From Thalassotalea sp. 273M-4 (GTDB taxonomy: Bacteria; Pseudomonadota; Gammaproteobacteria; Enterobacterales; Alteromonadaceae): a stretch of 64,000 bases of DNA. A program made the translations under genes and the position numbers. The notes under the pieces are model-generated. The model was not told the DNA's origin, searched no databases, and saw only the letters and a list, made by a program, of their open reading frames with translations. Every line of letters starts with the position of its first letter. The stretch's first letter is position 1. Location: positions 1,550,001 to 1,614,000 of the forward strand of contig NZ_CP166961.1 of NCBI RefSeq assembly GCF_041410465.1, read 5' to 3'. This document shows positions 50,799 through 60,993 of the stretch, piece by piece.

Positions 50799-53066
50799 AT
50801 GTTGAATAAAGATTTAGAAATTTCCTTAAATTTAGCTTTTCGTCAAGCAAAGGACTCTCGTCATGAGTTTATGACGGTTGAGCATTTATTACTGGCTTTG
50901 TTGGAAAATCCAGAAGCGGTTGATGCTATTAAAGCCTGCGGTGGCGAGTTAGCAAAACTGAAAGTCGAACTTCTAAACTTTATTAATGAAACAACGCCTG
51001 TTATTCCTGCTGAAGATGACGAACGAGAAACCCAACCGACGTTAGGGTTTCAACGGGTCCTACAAAGAGCTGTTTTTCATGTTCAATCATCCGGTAAAAC
51101 AGAGGTCAATGGCGCCAATGTATTGGTTGCCATTTTCAGCGAACAAGAATCACAAGCCTCTTATTTGCTGAAAAAATCTGACATCACCCGTCTTGATATT
51201 GTCAATTTTATTTCGCATGGCATTTCCAAAAATGGCAGCCCCGATGTTGAGGCTCCGAGTGTCGAGTCGACCCTTGGTGGCGAAGAAGAGTCGACTAGCA
51301 ATGTCGACAAATACGCGCTTAATCTAAATAAAGCCGCGATGAAAGGGCATATCGACCCTATTATCGGCCGAAGCAAAGAATTAGAACGTACCATTCAAGT
51401 CCTTAGCCGTCGGCGTAAAAACAACCCGCTGTTTGTCGGTGAAGCCGGCGTAGGTAAAACCGCAATTGCGGAAGGTTTAGCTAAGTTAATTGTTGAAAAC
51501 AATGCGCCCGAGGTCTTAGCCGATGCGACCATTTATTCGTTAGATATGGGCGCTCTACTTGCCGGTACTAAATATCGAGGTGACTTTGAAAAACGCTTTA
51601 AGTCTCTACTTAAGGACCTAGAAAAAGACAAGCACGCCATTTTATTTATCGATGAAATCCACACCATTATCGGTGCTGGTGCTGCCTCTGGTGGTATGAT
51701 GGATGCGTCTAACTTAATCAAACCTTTATTATCATCTGGTAAACTGCGTTGTATGGGGTCAACCACATTTCAAGAATTTAAAACCATTTTTGAAAAAGAC
51801 CGCGCTCTGGCACGGCGTTTTCAAAAGATTGATATTCATGAGCCGAGTGTTAGTGAGACCACCAAGATTTTACAAGGTCTTAAAGACCGATACGAAGAGC
51901 ATCATGGGGTAAAATACACGTTAAAAGCGTTGAAAGCGGCGGCCGAACTGTCTGCAAAATACATTAATGATCGATTTTTACCTGACAAAGCCATTGATGT
52001 CATTGACGAAGCAGGGGCAAAACAGCAACTTGTGAGCAGCAATAAGCGCAAAAAAGTGATTAATATTTCTGATATTGAATCAATTGTCGCCAGTATTGCT
52101 CGTATTCCTGAAAAATCGGTGTCATCAACTGAGAAAGACAATTTGATGAACATTGACCGCAACTTAAAGATGGTGGTTTTTGGTCAAGATAAAGCCATCG
52201 ACAGTTTAACTTCAACCATTAGATTAAGTCGGGCAGGATTAGGGCAAGAAGAAAAGCCGATAGGCTCGTTTTTATTCTCAGGCCCTACTGGGGTTGGTAA
52301 AACCGAAGTTACCAAACAGTTGGCCAAGCAGTTAGGGGTAGAACTGTTGCGCTTTGACATGTCAGAGTACATGGAAAAACACGCGATAAGTCGCTTAATT
52401 GGTGCACCTCCTGGCTATGTCGGTTATGAGCAAGGCGGTCTTCTGACTGATGCGGTTATTAAGCACCCTCACAGCGTTGTATTACTTGATGAAATTGAAA
52501 AAGCGCACAGCGATATATTCAATATCCTACTGCAAGTTATGGATCATGGTACCTTAACCGATAATAACGGCCGTAAGGCGGACTTTAGAAACGTCATCTT
52601 AGTGTTAACAACCAATGCGGGGGTTCTTGAAACCACGCGAAAATCTATTGGTTTTCAGCAACAAGATCATAGCCACGATGCGATGAGTGAAATTAACCGA
52701 ACCTTTTCACCAGAGTTTCGTAACCGTTTAGATACCATCATTTGGTTCAATCACCTAGAACCTGAAGTCATTGAATTAGTGGTCGATAAGTTTATTGTCG
52801 AATTACAAGCTCAATTAGATCTTAAAGGGGTCTCTCTCGAATTGTCGGACTCGGCCAGAGCTTGGCTTGCCCAAAATGGTTATGACAAAGCCATGGGCGC
52901 CAGACCAATGGCAAGGATCATTCAGGAGCATCTTAAGAAACCTCTGGCCAGCGAATTGCTCTTTGGTCGCTTAATGCAAGGTGGGGTTGCCAAAGTAGAT
53001 ACTTCTAAAGACAACAACCAATTGGTATTCACCTTTGAAGAAAAGCCAGAATTGGTTTCACCATAA
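50799..53066 (+). CDS. clpA: ATP-dependent Clp protease ATP-binding subunit ClpA
   Basis: ClpA unfolds substrates and feeds them to ClpP. An N-terminal Clp repeat domain ([14 protein letters not shown]) is followed by two AAA+ modules, with Walker A motifs [15 protein letters not shown] and [15 protein letters not shown]. The ClpP-docking IGF loop is in KSIGFQQQ. The ATG at 50799 (MLNKDLE) matches the E. coli N-terminus; the GTG two codons upstream is rejected. At 755 aa it is full length. Confidence 0.97.
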   Translation: MLNKDLEISLNLAFRQAKDSRHEFMTVEHLLLALLENPEAVDAIKACGGELAKLKVELLNFINETTPVIPAEDDERETQPTLGFQRVLQRAVFHVQSSGKTEVNGANVLVAIFSEQESQASYLLKKSDITRLDIVNFISHGISKNGSPDVEAPSVESTLGGEEESTSNVDKYALNLNKAAMKGHIDPIIGRSKELERTIQVLSRRRKNNPLFVGEAGVGKTAIAEGLAKLIVENNAPEVLADATIYSLDMGALLAGTKYRGDFEKRFKSLLKDLEKDKHAILFIDEIHTIIGAGAASGGMMDASNLIKPLLSSGKLRCMGSTTFQEFKTIFEKDRALARRFQKIDIHEPSVSETTKILQGLKDRYEEHHGVKYTLKALKAAAELSAKYINDRFLPDKAIDVIDEAGAKQQLVSSNKRKKVINISDIESIVASIARIPEKSVSSTEKDNLMNIDRNLKMVVFGQDKAIDSLTSTIRLSRAGLGQEEKPIGSFLFSGPTGVGKTEVTKQLAKQLGVELLRFDMSEYMEKHAISRLIGAPPGYVGYEQGGLLTDAVIKHPHSVVLLDEIEKAHSDIFNILLQVMDHGTLTDNNGRKADFRNVILVLTTNAGVLETTRKSIGFQQQDHSHDAMSEINRTFSPEFRNRLDTIIWFNHLEPEVIELVVDKFIVELQAQLDLKGVSLELSDSARAWLAQNGYDKAMGARPMARIIQEHLKKPLASELLFGRLMQGGVAKVDTSKDNNQLVFTFEEKPELVSP

Positions 53067-53096
53067 TTCAGTATTATTAGCGTGAAATATGTACTA

Positions 53097-53122
53097 AAAG
53101 GATCCTATGGGGTCCTTTTTTG
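53097..53122 (+). terminator. Terminator after clpA
   Basis: AAAGGATCC pairs with GGGTCCTTT (9 bp with one G-U pair) around a short loop, followed by T. Confidence 0.82.
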
Positions 53123-53221
53123 CTTTTGTGTATTGGATATGGCTGACTTCTAAGGATATTTTAACCATCCTAAAAACATAAAAGTTGTTTACAAATAGCA
53201 CAGTCTTGCTAATATGCCACC

Positions 53222-53340
53222 GAGCCAGGGGGTGTTTGATAATTGCTTTATCAAACTGAGATGCACCACTAAAGCGTTAATTAACCTTAGTAGCAAACCC
53301 TTTGAACCTGAACCGGATAATACCGGCGTAGGAATGGTTT
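53222..53340 (+). ncRNA. TPP riboswitch (THI element)
   Basis: The conserved elements appear in order: GGGGGTG after the P1 strand AGCCA (53223-53227), a P3 arm GTTTGATAA/TTATCAAAC, CTGAGATGCACC (53256-53267), and CCCTTTGAACCTGAACCGG followed by ATAATACCGGCGTAGGAA, closed by TGGTT (53335-53339). It binds thiamine pyrophosphate and normally reduces expression. It lies about 110 bases before the TonB receptor gene. The expression platform is between 53341 and 53451; a clear terminator there is not obvious, so translational control is possible. Confidence 0.95.
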
Positions 53341-53451
53341 TAAATTGTATTAACTAAAAGCGCTACGCTATATTAGCCTTTTACAGCTTACGCTGAATTA
53401 CAAATAACCCTTTTTGTGCCGGATCCTAATGCAATTGGTTAGAGATCTGAA

Positions 53452-55557
53452 ATGAATACAAAAACATCGTCCTTATATTGTGCCTGTCTTGGTACCTTAA
53501 TACCGTTTAGCCCCAATACGTTTGCCAATACAACCGTTGAACAAACTTCTTCTGTTAGCGAAAGTGCTATCGAGTCTATTGAAGTGATTGGTGACTTTAG
53601 GCAACAAACTATCAACAAGGTGCCTGCATCTTTATCGATTTTAACGGAGCAACAATTTTCTGCGCGTAATGCGCAAAACCTAGAAGAAATCATAGCGGCA
53701 ACCGCTAATGTTAATTTTGCCAGTGGGAGCAGTCGTGCCCGCTTTTTCCAAGTTCGAGGCATAGGTGAGCGTAGCCAATTTAAAGAACCCGTGAATGCCT
53801 CTGTAGGGGTTATTATTGACCATGTTGATTTCTCTGGAATTGCCGGCGTTGCCTCTTTATTTGATGTTAAACAGGTAGAAGTTTATCGAGGGCCACAAGG
53901 TACTCGGTTTGGCGCGAGTGCGATGGCTGGGATGGTCAATATACATAGTCATGATCCTACCGATGATTTTGAGGGGCAGGTGAAAAGCATGCTCGGTAAC
54001 TACAATAGCCAGTCCTTAGGTTTAACCTTATCAGGCCCTATTGATCAAGGCTTGGCTTATCGATTTGCCTTAGAGCGATTTGTCAGTGATGGATTTAACC
54101 AAAATACTTTTTTAAACAAAAAAGATACCAATAACAAAGACGAACTAACCGTTCGCAGTAAATTGGTTTATCAACCCAGCGATAAACTCACCTTGGATAT
54201 GGCGTTATTTTATATCGACTTTGATAACGGATATGACGCATTTTCTCTTGATAATAATCGTACTACATTTTCTGACCAGCCAGGTTTTGATCATAATAAA
54301 ACCCTAGCAACCAGTATTAAAGCAACCTATAAAGGTATGAAAGGGGCAAATTTAATTGCTATCGCCAGCTATGTCGATGCCGATCTTGATTACGGTTACG
54401 ACGAAGACTGGACTTTTGTTGATTTTCATCCTTGGGGCTATTCTTCAACAGATCATTACTTTCGCACTAAGAAAAATCATGCCATTGATTTAAGGTTAGT
54501 ATCTAAGCCCGAAGGTAAATGGTTTAACAACAGCACTGCTTGGGTTTTGGGTGCATATTTTAAAGACAGCGTTGATGATTTACGACGCCAGTATACGTAC
54601 GAAGAAAGTGATTTTGGCTCAAGTTTTCAAAGTCAAAATCTTGCCACTTATGTGCAATTGGACAGTGATTTAACCGCTAAATTGGGGCTATCGACCGGTC
54701 TGCGAATTGAGCAACGTCAAGCGAATTACCAAGACACAAATGCCTTGTCTTTTAAGCCTGATGAAACCATGGTCGGTGGTCAAATCGCTTTAGCGTATCA
54801 ACTTGCTCACAACACCAATGTTTATGCTTCTATTAATCGAGGTTTTAAAGCGGGTGGGGTAAACACTGATGGCAGTCTGCCAGATACAAATCGTGCTTTT
54901 GACTCCGAATACTTAATCAATTACGAACTTGGGGTAAAACAATCACTGCTTGCAGGTAATGCCACCATGCGAATGGCTGTTTTTTATATGGACAGAAAAG
55001 ACATGCAAGTAAAAACCTACAATGCCATTGAACGTTCAGACGGTTCGCAAGAGTTTGTTGTATACATAGATAACGCCGCGAAAGGCAGTAACCAAGGCAT
55101 TGAAGTTGAATCCACCTGGCATCTAACCAATAACCTTGAATTGTATGGCTCTGTTGGCTTATTAAAGTCTAAGTACATCGATTTTATCAATGGTAATGGT
55201 GAAGACTACTCAGGCCGTGAACAAGCGCATGCACCAAGTTATATGTACAATATGGGGATTAATTACTACCTAACGTCTCAGTGGCTAATTAATGTTGCGA
55301 TGGATGCCAAAGATGGCTTTTATTTCTCCGACAGTCATCAACAAAAATCAAAGCCTGTTGAAATTTATCACGCCTCATTGGCTTACGTGCAGGACGATTG
55401 GCAAATAAAACTTTGGGGAAAAAACATAACCGATAACGATTATGCCACTCGTGGTTATTATTTTGGCAACGACCCTCGAATAGGTTATGACAGTCAAAAC
55501 TATATTCAACTCGGCGCACCTGCCGAGTATGGCTTAACCTTTAATCTTAACTTTTAA
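53452..55557 (+). CDS. TonB-dependent receptor, thiamine-type
   Basis: The 701-aa product has a signal peptide (to about NTFANT), a TonB-box-like IESIEVIGDF, a plug domain (FFQVRGIGERSQFKEP, EVYRGPQGTRFGASAMAGMV) and a barrel ending in GLTFNLNF. The TPP riboswitch directly upstream and the PnuT-type permease overlapping its stop codon by one base make thiamine, or a thiamine precursor, the likely ligand. That assignment rests on context. Confidence 0.9.
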   Translation: MNTKTSSLYCACLGTLIPFSPNTFANTTVEQTSSVSESAIESIEVIGDFRQQTINKVPASLSILTEQQFSARNAQNLEEIIAATANVNFASGSSRARFFQVRGIGERSQFKEPVNASVGVIIDHVDFSGIAGVASLFDVKQVEVYRGPQGTRFGASAMAGMVNIHSHDPTDDFEGQVKSMLGNYNSQSLGLTLSGPIDQGLAYRFALERFVSDGFNQNTFLNKKDTNNKDELTVRSKLVYQPSDKLTLDMALFYIDFDNGYDAFSLDNNRTTFSDQPGFDHNKTLATSIKATYKGMKGANLIAIASYVDADLDYGYDEDWTFVDFHPWGYSSTDHYFRTKKNHAIDLRLVSKPEGKWFNNSTAWVLGAYFKDSVDDLRRQYTYEESDFGSSFQSQNLATYVQLDSDLTAKLGLSTGLRIEQRQANYQDTNALSFKPDETMVGGQIALAYQLAHNTNVYASINRGFKAGGVNTDGSLPDTNRAFDSEYLINYELGVKQSLLAGNATMRMAVFYMDRKDMQVKTYNAIERSDGSQEFVVYIDNAAKGSNQGIEVESTWHLTNNLELYGSVGLLKSKYIDFINGNGEDYSGREQAHAPSYMYNMGINYYLTSQWLINVAMDAKDGFYFSDSHQQKSKPVEIYHASLAYVQDDWQIKLWGKNITDNDYATRGYYFGNDPRIGYDSQNYIQLGAPAEYGLTFNLNF

Positions 55558-56228
55558 TGACGGCATTCGCTTTTTTACCGGCGATAGAGACATCAATTAT
55601 GGAAAATATTCTGCTTTATTTTTTAAATTTGCCATTTTGGGAATTTATCGCCGTTATTTTATCAATAACGTATGTGGTGTTGGTGGCGCAAAACAATATT
55701 TGGTGCTGGCCAGCTGCGTTTATCAGTACATTACTCTTTACCATCATCTTTTTTGATGTTGCATTGTTGATGGAAAGTTTACTTAATGTGTATTACATGG
55801 CGATGGCGGTTTTTGGGTGGTATAAATGGCAGTTTCATCAACAAGGCGCGCAATACCAAGAGTTGCCCATTCAGCGCTGGCGTATATCCACCCATGTTAA
55901 ACTGATTCTGGGTTTGAGTGTGCTGAGTTTGTCTCTAGGTTTTGTTATGGACAACTACACTCATGCCGATTACGCCTATTTAGACACTTTCACTACCGTA
56001 TTTGCTGTATTTACCACCTATTTAGTCACCATAAAGGTGATTGAGAACTGGCTTTATTGGATGGTGATAAATGCATTATCGATTTATTTGTTTATCAATA
56101 AGGGCCTACACCCAACCGCATTATTAGCGTTTATAAACTTTGTTATGTGCTTTGTAGGTTGGGTTAAATGGCATCAGGTGTTTAAGCAACAAAGAGGTGA
56201 TCAACTCGCTGCACTAAAGCTGTCTTAA
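55557..56228 (+). CDS. pnuT: PnuC-family permease, probable thiamine transporter PnuT
   Basis: This inner-membrane protein of 223 aa has about seven hydrophobic segments and the PnuC-family pattern (NIWCWPAAFISTLLF, NVYYMAMAVFGWYKW, TTYLVTIKVIENWLYW). Its ATG shares one base with the receptor stop, so translation is probably coupled; a second ATG 14 codons later (MENILLYF) looks like the usual family start and may be the true one. PnuC paralogues under TPP riboswitches carry thiamine and are called PnuT. Confidence 0.87.
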   Translation: MTAFAFLPAIETSIMENILLYFLNLPFWEFIAVILSITYVVLVAQNNIWCWPAAFISTLLFTIIFFDVALLMESLLNVYYMAMAVFGWYKWQFHQQGAQYQELPIQRWRISTHVKLILGLSVLSLSLGFVMDNYTHADYAYLDTFTTVFAVFTTYLVTIKVIENWLYWMVINALSIYLFINKGLHPTALLAFINFVMCFVGWVKWHQVFKQQRGDQLAALKLS

Positions 56229-56281
56229 CATCGCCTAGAGGGCAAAACAATATCGTCATATTTAGCAGGGATTAAACAAAC

Positions 56282-57268
56282 GTGAGCATTGTCGAACTCA
56301 AGCGCATATTAGAGTCTCTAATACCAAAACAAAATATTATTTGCATCGAAGTCATTACGACGGGGCAAAGCCACTTTTGTTTTAAGGTAGAGTGTCGCGA
56401 TACCACCTTATTTGTAAAAGCGTATAAAAGAGATACACCAAATCTCTCGAGTGTGTTTTACAATGCACTGCAATGCCAGACTTTAGCGGCTCAAAATGGC
56501 GTTTCTGCTCGAGTCCTACACAGTTGCGATCAACAATTTGTGATGATCAGCGAATTTATTGATGGGGTAAGTCTTGGCCAGAGCAATCTTAACAACGCGA
56601 ATAAACTTAGCATCCTTGCTTTGGCGTTAGCCCAAACCCATCAATTGCCGATCAGCTCCCTTACCAATGTGGTAAGGGTCGATATTGTAGATTCTGTTTA
56701 TCAAGCCATACGACAAAGCCCGATACAAGCAAATACAAAACAGCTTTTGCAAGACAAACTAGACAACCTAGCAAAACCGTGGGCGCAGGGCATAAAAAAG
56801 AGTGTGGTGACAGAAGGTCAGCTGCCACAAAATATAGGGTTAATTCATGGGGATTTGAACTTTAATAACCTGCTACTCAATCCTGATATGTGCAATATTT
56901 CTTTGGCCAATACAACAAAAGGGCTGGCGCAAGCAACACATTCTAAAGTCACTACGACTCTCAGTTCAGGTTATATCATAGATTGGGATTGGGCCTGCTT
57001 AGGCCCAATTGAGTACGATATAGCGATGGCATGCTCTATAAATCGTTTATCAACCCTAGAACAATCTCAGTTATTGGCTGTTTATCAAAAATATTCCGTT
57101 AACCCTTATCACATCAATACATCAGTGGTTACGCGTTACTTGGTTGTTGCTCATATAGTTAACTTTCTCTGGTATTTGGGTGAAAGTAACACGCTGTCGG
57201 TTAAGACCCAAAAGCACTGTTTACATTATTATGCTAAATGTTTGGATTTACCTAATTTTTCTCTGTAG
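56282..57268 (+). CDS. APH-type kinase, probable thiamine kinase
   Basis: The start is GTG. The 328-aa product has an aminoglycoside/choline-kinase fold: the catalytic loop LIHGDLNFNNLLL (about residues 186-198) and the metal-binding IIDWDWACLGPIEYDIA (about residues 231-247). Between them lie some 30 extra residues rich in serine and threonine, longer than usual for this family. It is third in the TPP-riboswitch operon, so phosphorylation of imported thiamine to thiamine phosphate (ThiK-like) is the likely role. The exact product is inferred. Confidence 0.8.
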   Translation: MSIVELKRILESLIPKQNIICIEVITTGQSHFCFKVECRDTTLFVKAYKRDTPNLSSVFYNALQCQTLAAQNGVSARVLHSCDQQFVMISEFIDGVSLGQSNLNNANKLSILALALAQTHQLPISSLTNVVRVDIVDSVYQAIRQSPIQANTKQLLQDKLDNLAKPWAQGIKKSVVTEGQLPQNIGLIHGDLNFNNLLLNPDMCNISLANTTKGLAQATHSKVTTTLSSGYIIDWDWACLGPIEYDIAMACSINRLSTLEQSQLLAVYQKYSVNPYHINTSVVTRYLVVAHIVNFLWYLGESNTLSVKTQKHCLHYYAKCLDLPNFSL

Positions 57269-57407
57269 CCGTGTTTTAAATTTGATACAGGGAGATAAAA
57301 ATCAAGGTTTTGAGACAAAGAGCTTTAAACCTACGGTAAATTACAGTGAAGTAAGCTAGTAGCTAAGTAATAATTTACTTAGTTATTTTTATTTACTGAG
57401 TAGTATT

Positions 57408-58484
57408 TTGAATTGGCATGAAATTATAGAAAACCGTAATCGTTTTTTTTGGCTATTGCATATCGGCGGTTGGGTCGGTTTTGGTTTAGTTCACTATCTA
57501 GGTTCTTTATTACACGATTTAAGAGACCTATTCACTTGGGTTATTTTCTTACAAGCGTACGCCGGGGCCATTTTTTCATACCCACTTCGTTTTGTTTATC
57601 AAAAAGCATGGAATCTAACCCCACTAAAAATCGCCTTAGTGATGATTGTGTCTTCTTATGTTGCCGGCCTGCTATGGCAAGTGGTCAAAAATGTCACCTA
57701 CTGGGAAATCTATAAGCACGGTTTTAGACCTGACTTTTGGTTATATTACACTCAATCGACTCTTTGGTCGTTTTATATCATGCTCAGTTGGAGTGGTTTG
57801 TACTTTGGTATTAAATACTACCAAATGCTTCAACAAGAAAAGCAAAAAGTACTGAGTGCAAATAATATGGCCAATCAAGCTCAGCTTAAAATGTTGCGTT
57901 ATCAACTCAACCCACATTTTTTATTTAATACCTTAAATGCGATTTCGACGCTGATTTTAATCAATGACAATAAAACCGCTAATGGCATGGTTTCACGGTT
58001 AAGTGAGTTTTTACGCTATTCATTAGAGCTTGATCCAATGAAACAAGTGACATTGAATCAAGAAGTAAAAGCCTTAGAGCTCTACTTAGATATTGAAAAG
58101 GTCCGTTTTGGCGATAGGTTGCAAGTTGAATATCAAGTTCAAAAAGATTGTAATAAAGCCTTAGTGCCCAGTCTTATTCTCCAGCCCATTGTTGAAAATG
58201 CGATAAAACATGCAATTGCCATGAAAGAAAGTAATGGCGTTATTGCCATTAAGGTAGGGCACTTTGCTAATGACCTACAAATTGAAGTCAGTGACAATGG
58301 CCCCGGTGCTGAAATTATTAATGGAAATCTGTTTCGGGAAAATGGGGTTGGCCTTGCAAATACTCGAGAACGTCTATCGGCGCTGTATGGTGAAAATTAT
58401 TCACTTGTAGCTAGTGACAATATCCCTTCAGGGGTTAAAATAAGCATAAGAATTCCTTTTCAACAAAAATACAATAATGAATGA
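57408..58484 (+). CDS. LytS/YehU-type sensor histidine kinase
   Basis: Four hydrophobic segments span about residues 11-140. They are followed by the His_kinase motif LRYQLNPHFLFNTLNAIS (phospho-acceptor histidine about residue 170) and an ATPase domain (ILQPIVENAIKHA, VSDNGPGAE). There is no ATG near the start; TTG at 57408, about eight bases after GAG, gives the full membrane domain. It overlaps the response regulator gene by eight bases. The signal sensed is unknown. Confidence 0.9.
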   Translation: MNWHEIIENRNRFFWLLHIGGWVGFGLVHYLGSLLHDLRDLFTWVIFLQAYAGAIFSYPLRFVYQKAWNLTPLKIALVMIVSSYVAGLLWQVVKNVTYWEIYKHGFRPDFWLYYTQSTLWSFYIMLSWSGLYFGIKYYQMLQQEKQKVLSANNMANQAQLKMLRYQLNPHFLFNTLNAISTLILINDNKTANGMVSRLSEFLRYSLELDPMKQVTLNQEVKALELYLDIEKVRFGDRLQVEYQVQKDCNKALVPSLILQPIVENAIKHAIAMKESNGVIAIKVGHFANDLQIEVSDNGPGAEIINGNLFRENGVGLANTRERLSALYGENYSLVASDNIPSGVKISIRIPFQQKYNNE

Positions 58485-59301
58485 TTCGCTAAAAACACTT
58501 ATCGTCGATGATGAAGTACTGGCTCAAAGAGGGTTAGAAATCCGTTTACAACCCTTTGAAAAGATAGAAATCATTGGATGCTGCTCAACAGGGCGCACAG
58601 CCATTGAGAAAATCGTAGAGCTAAAACCCGACCTTGTGTTTTTAGACATTCAAATGCCTGGGTTAAATGGCTTTGAGGTTGTAAAAGAACTTAAAGATGT
58701 GATGGACGAAATGCCGCGCATTGTGTTTGTTACGGCCTTTGATCAATACGCCATAAAAGCCTTTGAAATCCACGCCATCGATTACCTGTTAAAACCGGTG
58801 AATCATGACAGGTTAACCCTGGCCATTGAAAAAGTGGCGAAAGATATCGCGCAAGCGCAAGACAGTGAGCATAAAGAAAAGTTGGTTCAATTTGTCAGCG
58901 AAATCACCGGTAATGATTGTGAACAAATATTACAAGAATTGGCGAATAACACCCCGGTATCGATAAATTCCTACCCTCAAACCCTCGCTATTAAGGATGT
59001 TGGGGAAACCAGCTTAGTTTTGACCAAAGATATTCTTTGTATTGATGCCGCGGGTGATTACATGTGTGTCCATACCAATAGTGACACCCATATTTTGCGT
59101 AAAACAATGAAACAGCTAGAAGAAATGCTCGACCCAAAAATGTTTTTACGTATTCATCGCTCGTGCATCGTTAATAAGCAATATATCGATAAATTTGGAA
59201 ACCATGTAAATGGTGAATACTATTTGATTTTGACCAATCAAAAAGAGCTCAAAGTCAGTCGTAGCTATAAAGATAAAGTGAAACAAGCCATTTTAGGTTA
59301 G
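58477..59301 (+). CDS. LytTR-family response regulator
   Basis: An N-terminal receiver domain (acidic IVDDEVLA, phospho-acceptor aspartate in VFLDIQMPG, lysine in YLLKPV) is joined to a C-terminal LytTR DNA-binding domain (IHRSCIVNKQYIDKF). The length is 274 aa. Its ATG overlaps the kinase gene by eight bases, so the two are translated together. It probably activates a promoter with LytTR direct repeats; I could not locate targets in the window. Confidence 0.93.
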   Translation: MNDSLKTLIVDDEVLAQRGLEIRLQPFEKIEIIGCCSTGRTAIEKIVELKPDLVFLDIQMPGLNGFEVVKELKDVMDEMPRIVFVTAFDQYAIKAFEIHAIDYLLKPVNHDRLTLAIEKVAKDIAQAQDSEHKEKLVQFVSEITGNDCEQILQELANNTPVSINSYPQTLAIKDVGETSLVLTKDILCIDAAGDYMCVHTNSDTHILRKTMKQLEEMLDPKMFLRIHRSCIVNKQYIDKFGNHVNGEYYLILTNQKELKVSRSYKDKVKQAILG

Positions 59302-59809
59302 AGTTTTAATGGCGGCTGATATGTTAACGTCAGCGGACTTACAAGGGTGCCAACAATAACGCATCTTTTTGCTATGGTTAGATAACTTCGACTACATTCG
59401 CTAAAACCAACAAAAAATTTTATCCTGCCTAAGTTTTCCCATCTATAATTGATGGGAAATACGGTTTTACCCAATAAAAAGCCTTGTAAAATACAGAATG
59501 TTGTTTTCTTACTAAAAACGCGCTTTATTAAAACCATAAACCAAACAAAATTTGTTTGTAATCAAAAAAAAATTAATATTAATTTACATTCGTAATGGTA
59601 TTTATTGCCTTGGTTAACAGGGATTTGATAGACTCTAGTTAACTTTTAAAAAAGCCAATATTGTGTTGAAACAAATTGAGTTTGTGTAATTAATTTTCTT
59701 TCAGCTTAAGCGCATGACCGAGTTTCATAGGCTTTAGGTATGTTCATGGCGCTACAAACTTTTAGCATATTGGCAAGATATTAACTTACTGTAAAAAAAA
59801 GAGACGTTT
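59302..59809. promoter_or_regulatory. 508-base gap before pfkA
   Basis: No gene is supported. A 9-bp perfect hairpin TTTCCCATC/GATGGGAAA (59435-59459) may end the two-component operon. TGTAATTAATTTTCT at 59685-59699 matches the HexR consensus TGTAATTAAATTACA at 12 of 15 positions and lies about 110 bases before pfkA; this is a weak candidate. The rest is AT-rich promoter space. Confidence 0.4.
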
Positions 59810-60775
59810 ATGATCCGAAAGATAGGTGTAATGACAAGTGGTGGTGACGCACCAGGTATGAATGCGGCTGCTCGAGCAGTTGTACGTAGCGGTTTATCTA
59901 ATGGATTAGAAGTATATGGTATTTACGACGGCTACGCGGGTTTGCACGCAGGTCGTATTGAACAACTTGATCGCTTCTCTGTTTCTGATGTTATCAACCG
60001 AGGTGGTACCTTTTTAGGCACCGCCCGTTTTCCAGAATTTAAGCAAGAAGAAGTACGTAAACAAGCCATTGAACAAATGAAAAAAATCGGCTTAGACGCG
60101 ATCGTGGTCATTGGTGGTGACGGCTCTTATATGGGCGCTAAATTATTAACGGAAATGGGCTATCCGTGTATTGGTATCCCTGGCACCATTGATAACGATG
60201 TTGCTGGTACCGATTACACTGTGGGTTTTGACACGGCTTTAAATGTGGTTGTTGAAGCGATTGACCGTTTGCGTGATACCTCAACGTCGCACAAGCGTAT
60301 TTCAATTGTTGAAGTTATGGGTCGTCATTGTGGTGATCTGGCATTATGGTCGAGCATTGCCGGTGGTGCTGAATACTTGATCATCCCTGAATCAGGTGGC
60401 TTAGACGAAGAAAAGTTATTAACACAAATCCATGAAGGTATTGAAAAGGGTAAACGTCACGCCATCATTGTGATCACAGAGCACGTTACCAATGTTAATG
60501 CTTTAGCACGTCGTATCGAAGCGGATACCGGTTTAGAGTCTCGTGCGACTATTTTAGGCCATATCCAACGTGGTGGTGCACCAACCGGTCGTGATCGTGT
60601 GGTCGCTTCTCGTTTTGGTGATTATGCTGTTGAACTTCTTATGCAAGGTCAAGGTGGTCGTTGTGTAGGGCTTCAAGGCAATAAACTGGTTCACCATGAC
60701 ATTATTGATGCCATTGAAAACCAAAATCGCACAATGGATGAAAGCATGTTGGATTTATCTAATCGTTTATTTTAA
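59810..60775 (+). CDS. pfkA: ATP-dependent 6-phosphofructokinase
   Basis: PfkA commits fructose-6-phosphate to glycolysis. The ATP-binding [29 protein letters not shown] and catalytic [20 protein letters not shown] are intact, and [14 protein letters not shown] is present near the C-terminus. At 321 aa it matches the bacterial allosteric type. GAG precedes the ATG. It converges on pykA, with two terminators between. Confidence 0.97.
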   Translation: MIRKIGVMTSGGDAPGMNAAARAVVRSGLSNGLEVYGIYDGYAGLHAGRIEQLDRFSVSDVINRGGTFLGTARFPEFKQEEVRKQAIEQMKKIGLDAIVVIGGDGSYMGAKLLTEMGYPCIGIPGTIDNDVAGTDYTVGFDTALNVVVEAIDRLRDTSTSHKRISIVEVMGRHCGDLALWSSIAGGAEYLIIPESGGLDEEKLLTQIHEGIEKGKRHAIIVITEHVTNVNALARRIEADTGLESRATILGHIQRGGAPTGRDRVVASRFGDYAVELLMQGQGGRCVGLQGNKLVHHDIIDAIENQNRTMDESMLDLSNRLF

Positions 60776-60818
60776 TTAATCGTTCGCAAGTCTTATAAGA
60801 CTTCAAAGCATGCATGAC

Positions 60819-60843
60819 AAAAGGGCCTTTGGGCCCTTTTTTG
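60819..60843 (+). terminator. Terminator after pfkA
   Basis: AAAAGGGCC and GGCCCTTTT form a perfect 9-bp stem with a TTTG loop followed by T. Confidence 0.9.
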
Positions 60844-60883
60844 TATGCCTTTACAAGTGACACAGGCGATAAACCCTCTCTCA

Positions 60884-60926
60884 TAAAAAAACACCTTAGT
60901 AACCAAAATTACGAAGGTGTTTTTTA
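60884..60926 (-). terminator. Terminator for hexR-pykA (usable on both strands)
   Basis: AAAAACACCTT and AAGGTGTTTTT form the outer stem, extended by GTAA/TTAC with one mismatch. Runs of A and T on both sides fit bidirectional termination between convergent pfkA and pykA. Confidence 0.82.
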
Positions 60927-60993
60927 TTTTTACGTTAATAACAGCTAAAGCGCTTTTTTATACCAATCCCATTAAGATTAGTTACCAATAGCG

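Noticed and set aside
59298..59537. 79-codon minus-strand frame in the gap before pfkA
   Set aside because: No ribosome-binding site or recognisable sequence, and it spans a likely terminator hairpin.
59685..59699. HexR site upstream of pfkA
   Set aside because: It matches only 12 of 15 positions in very AT-rich DNA, and one half-site is poor. It is kept as a note, not a call.
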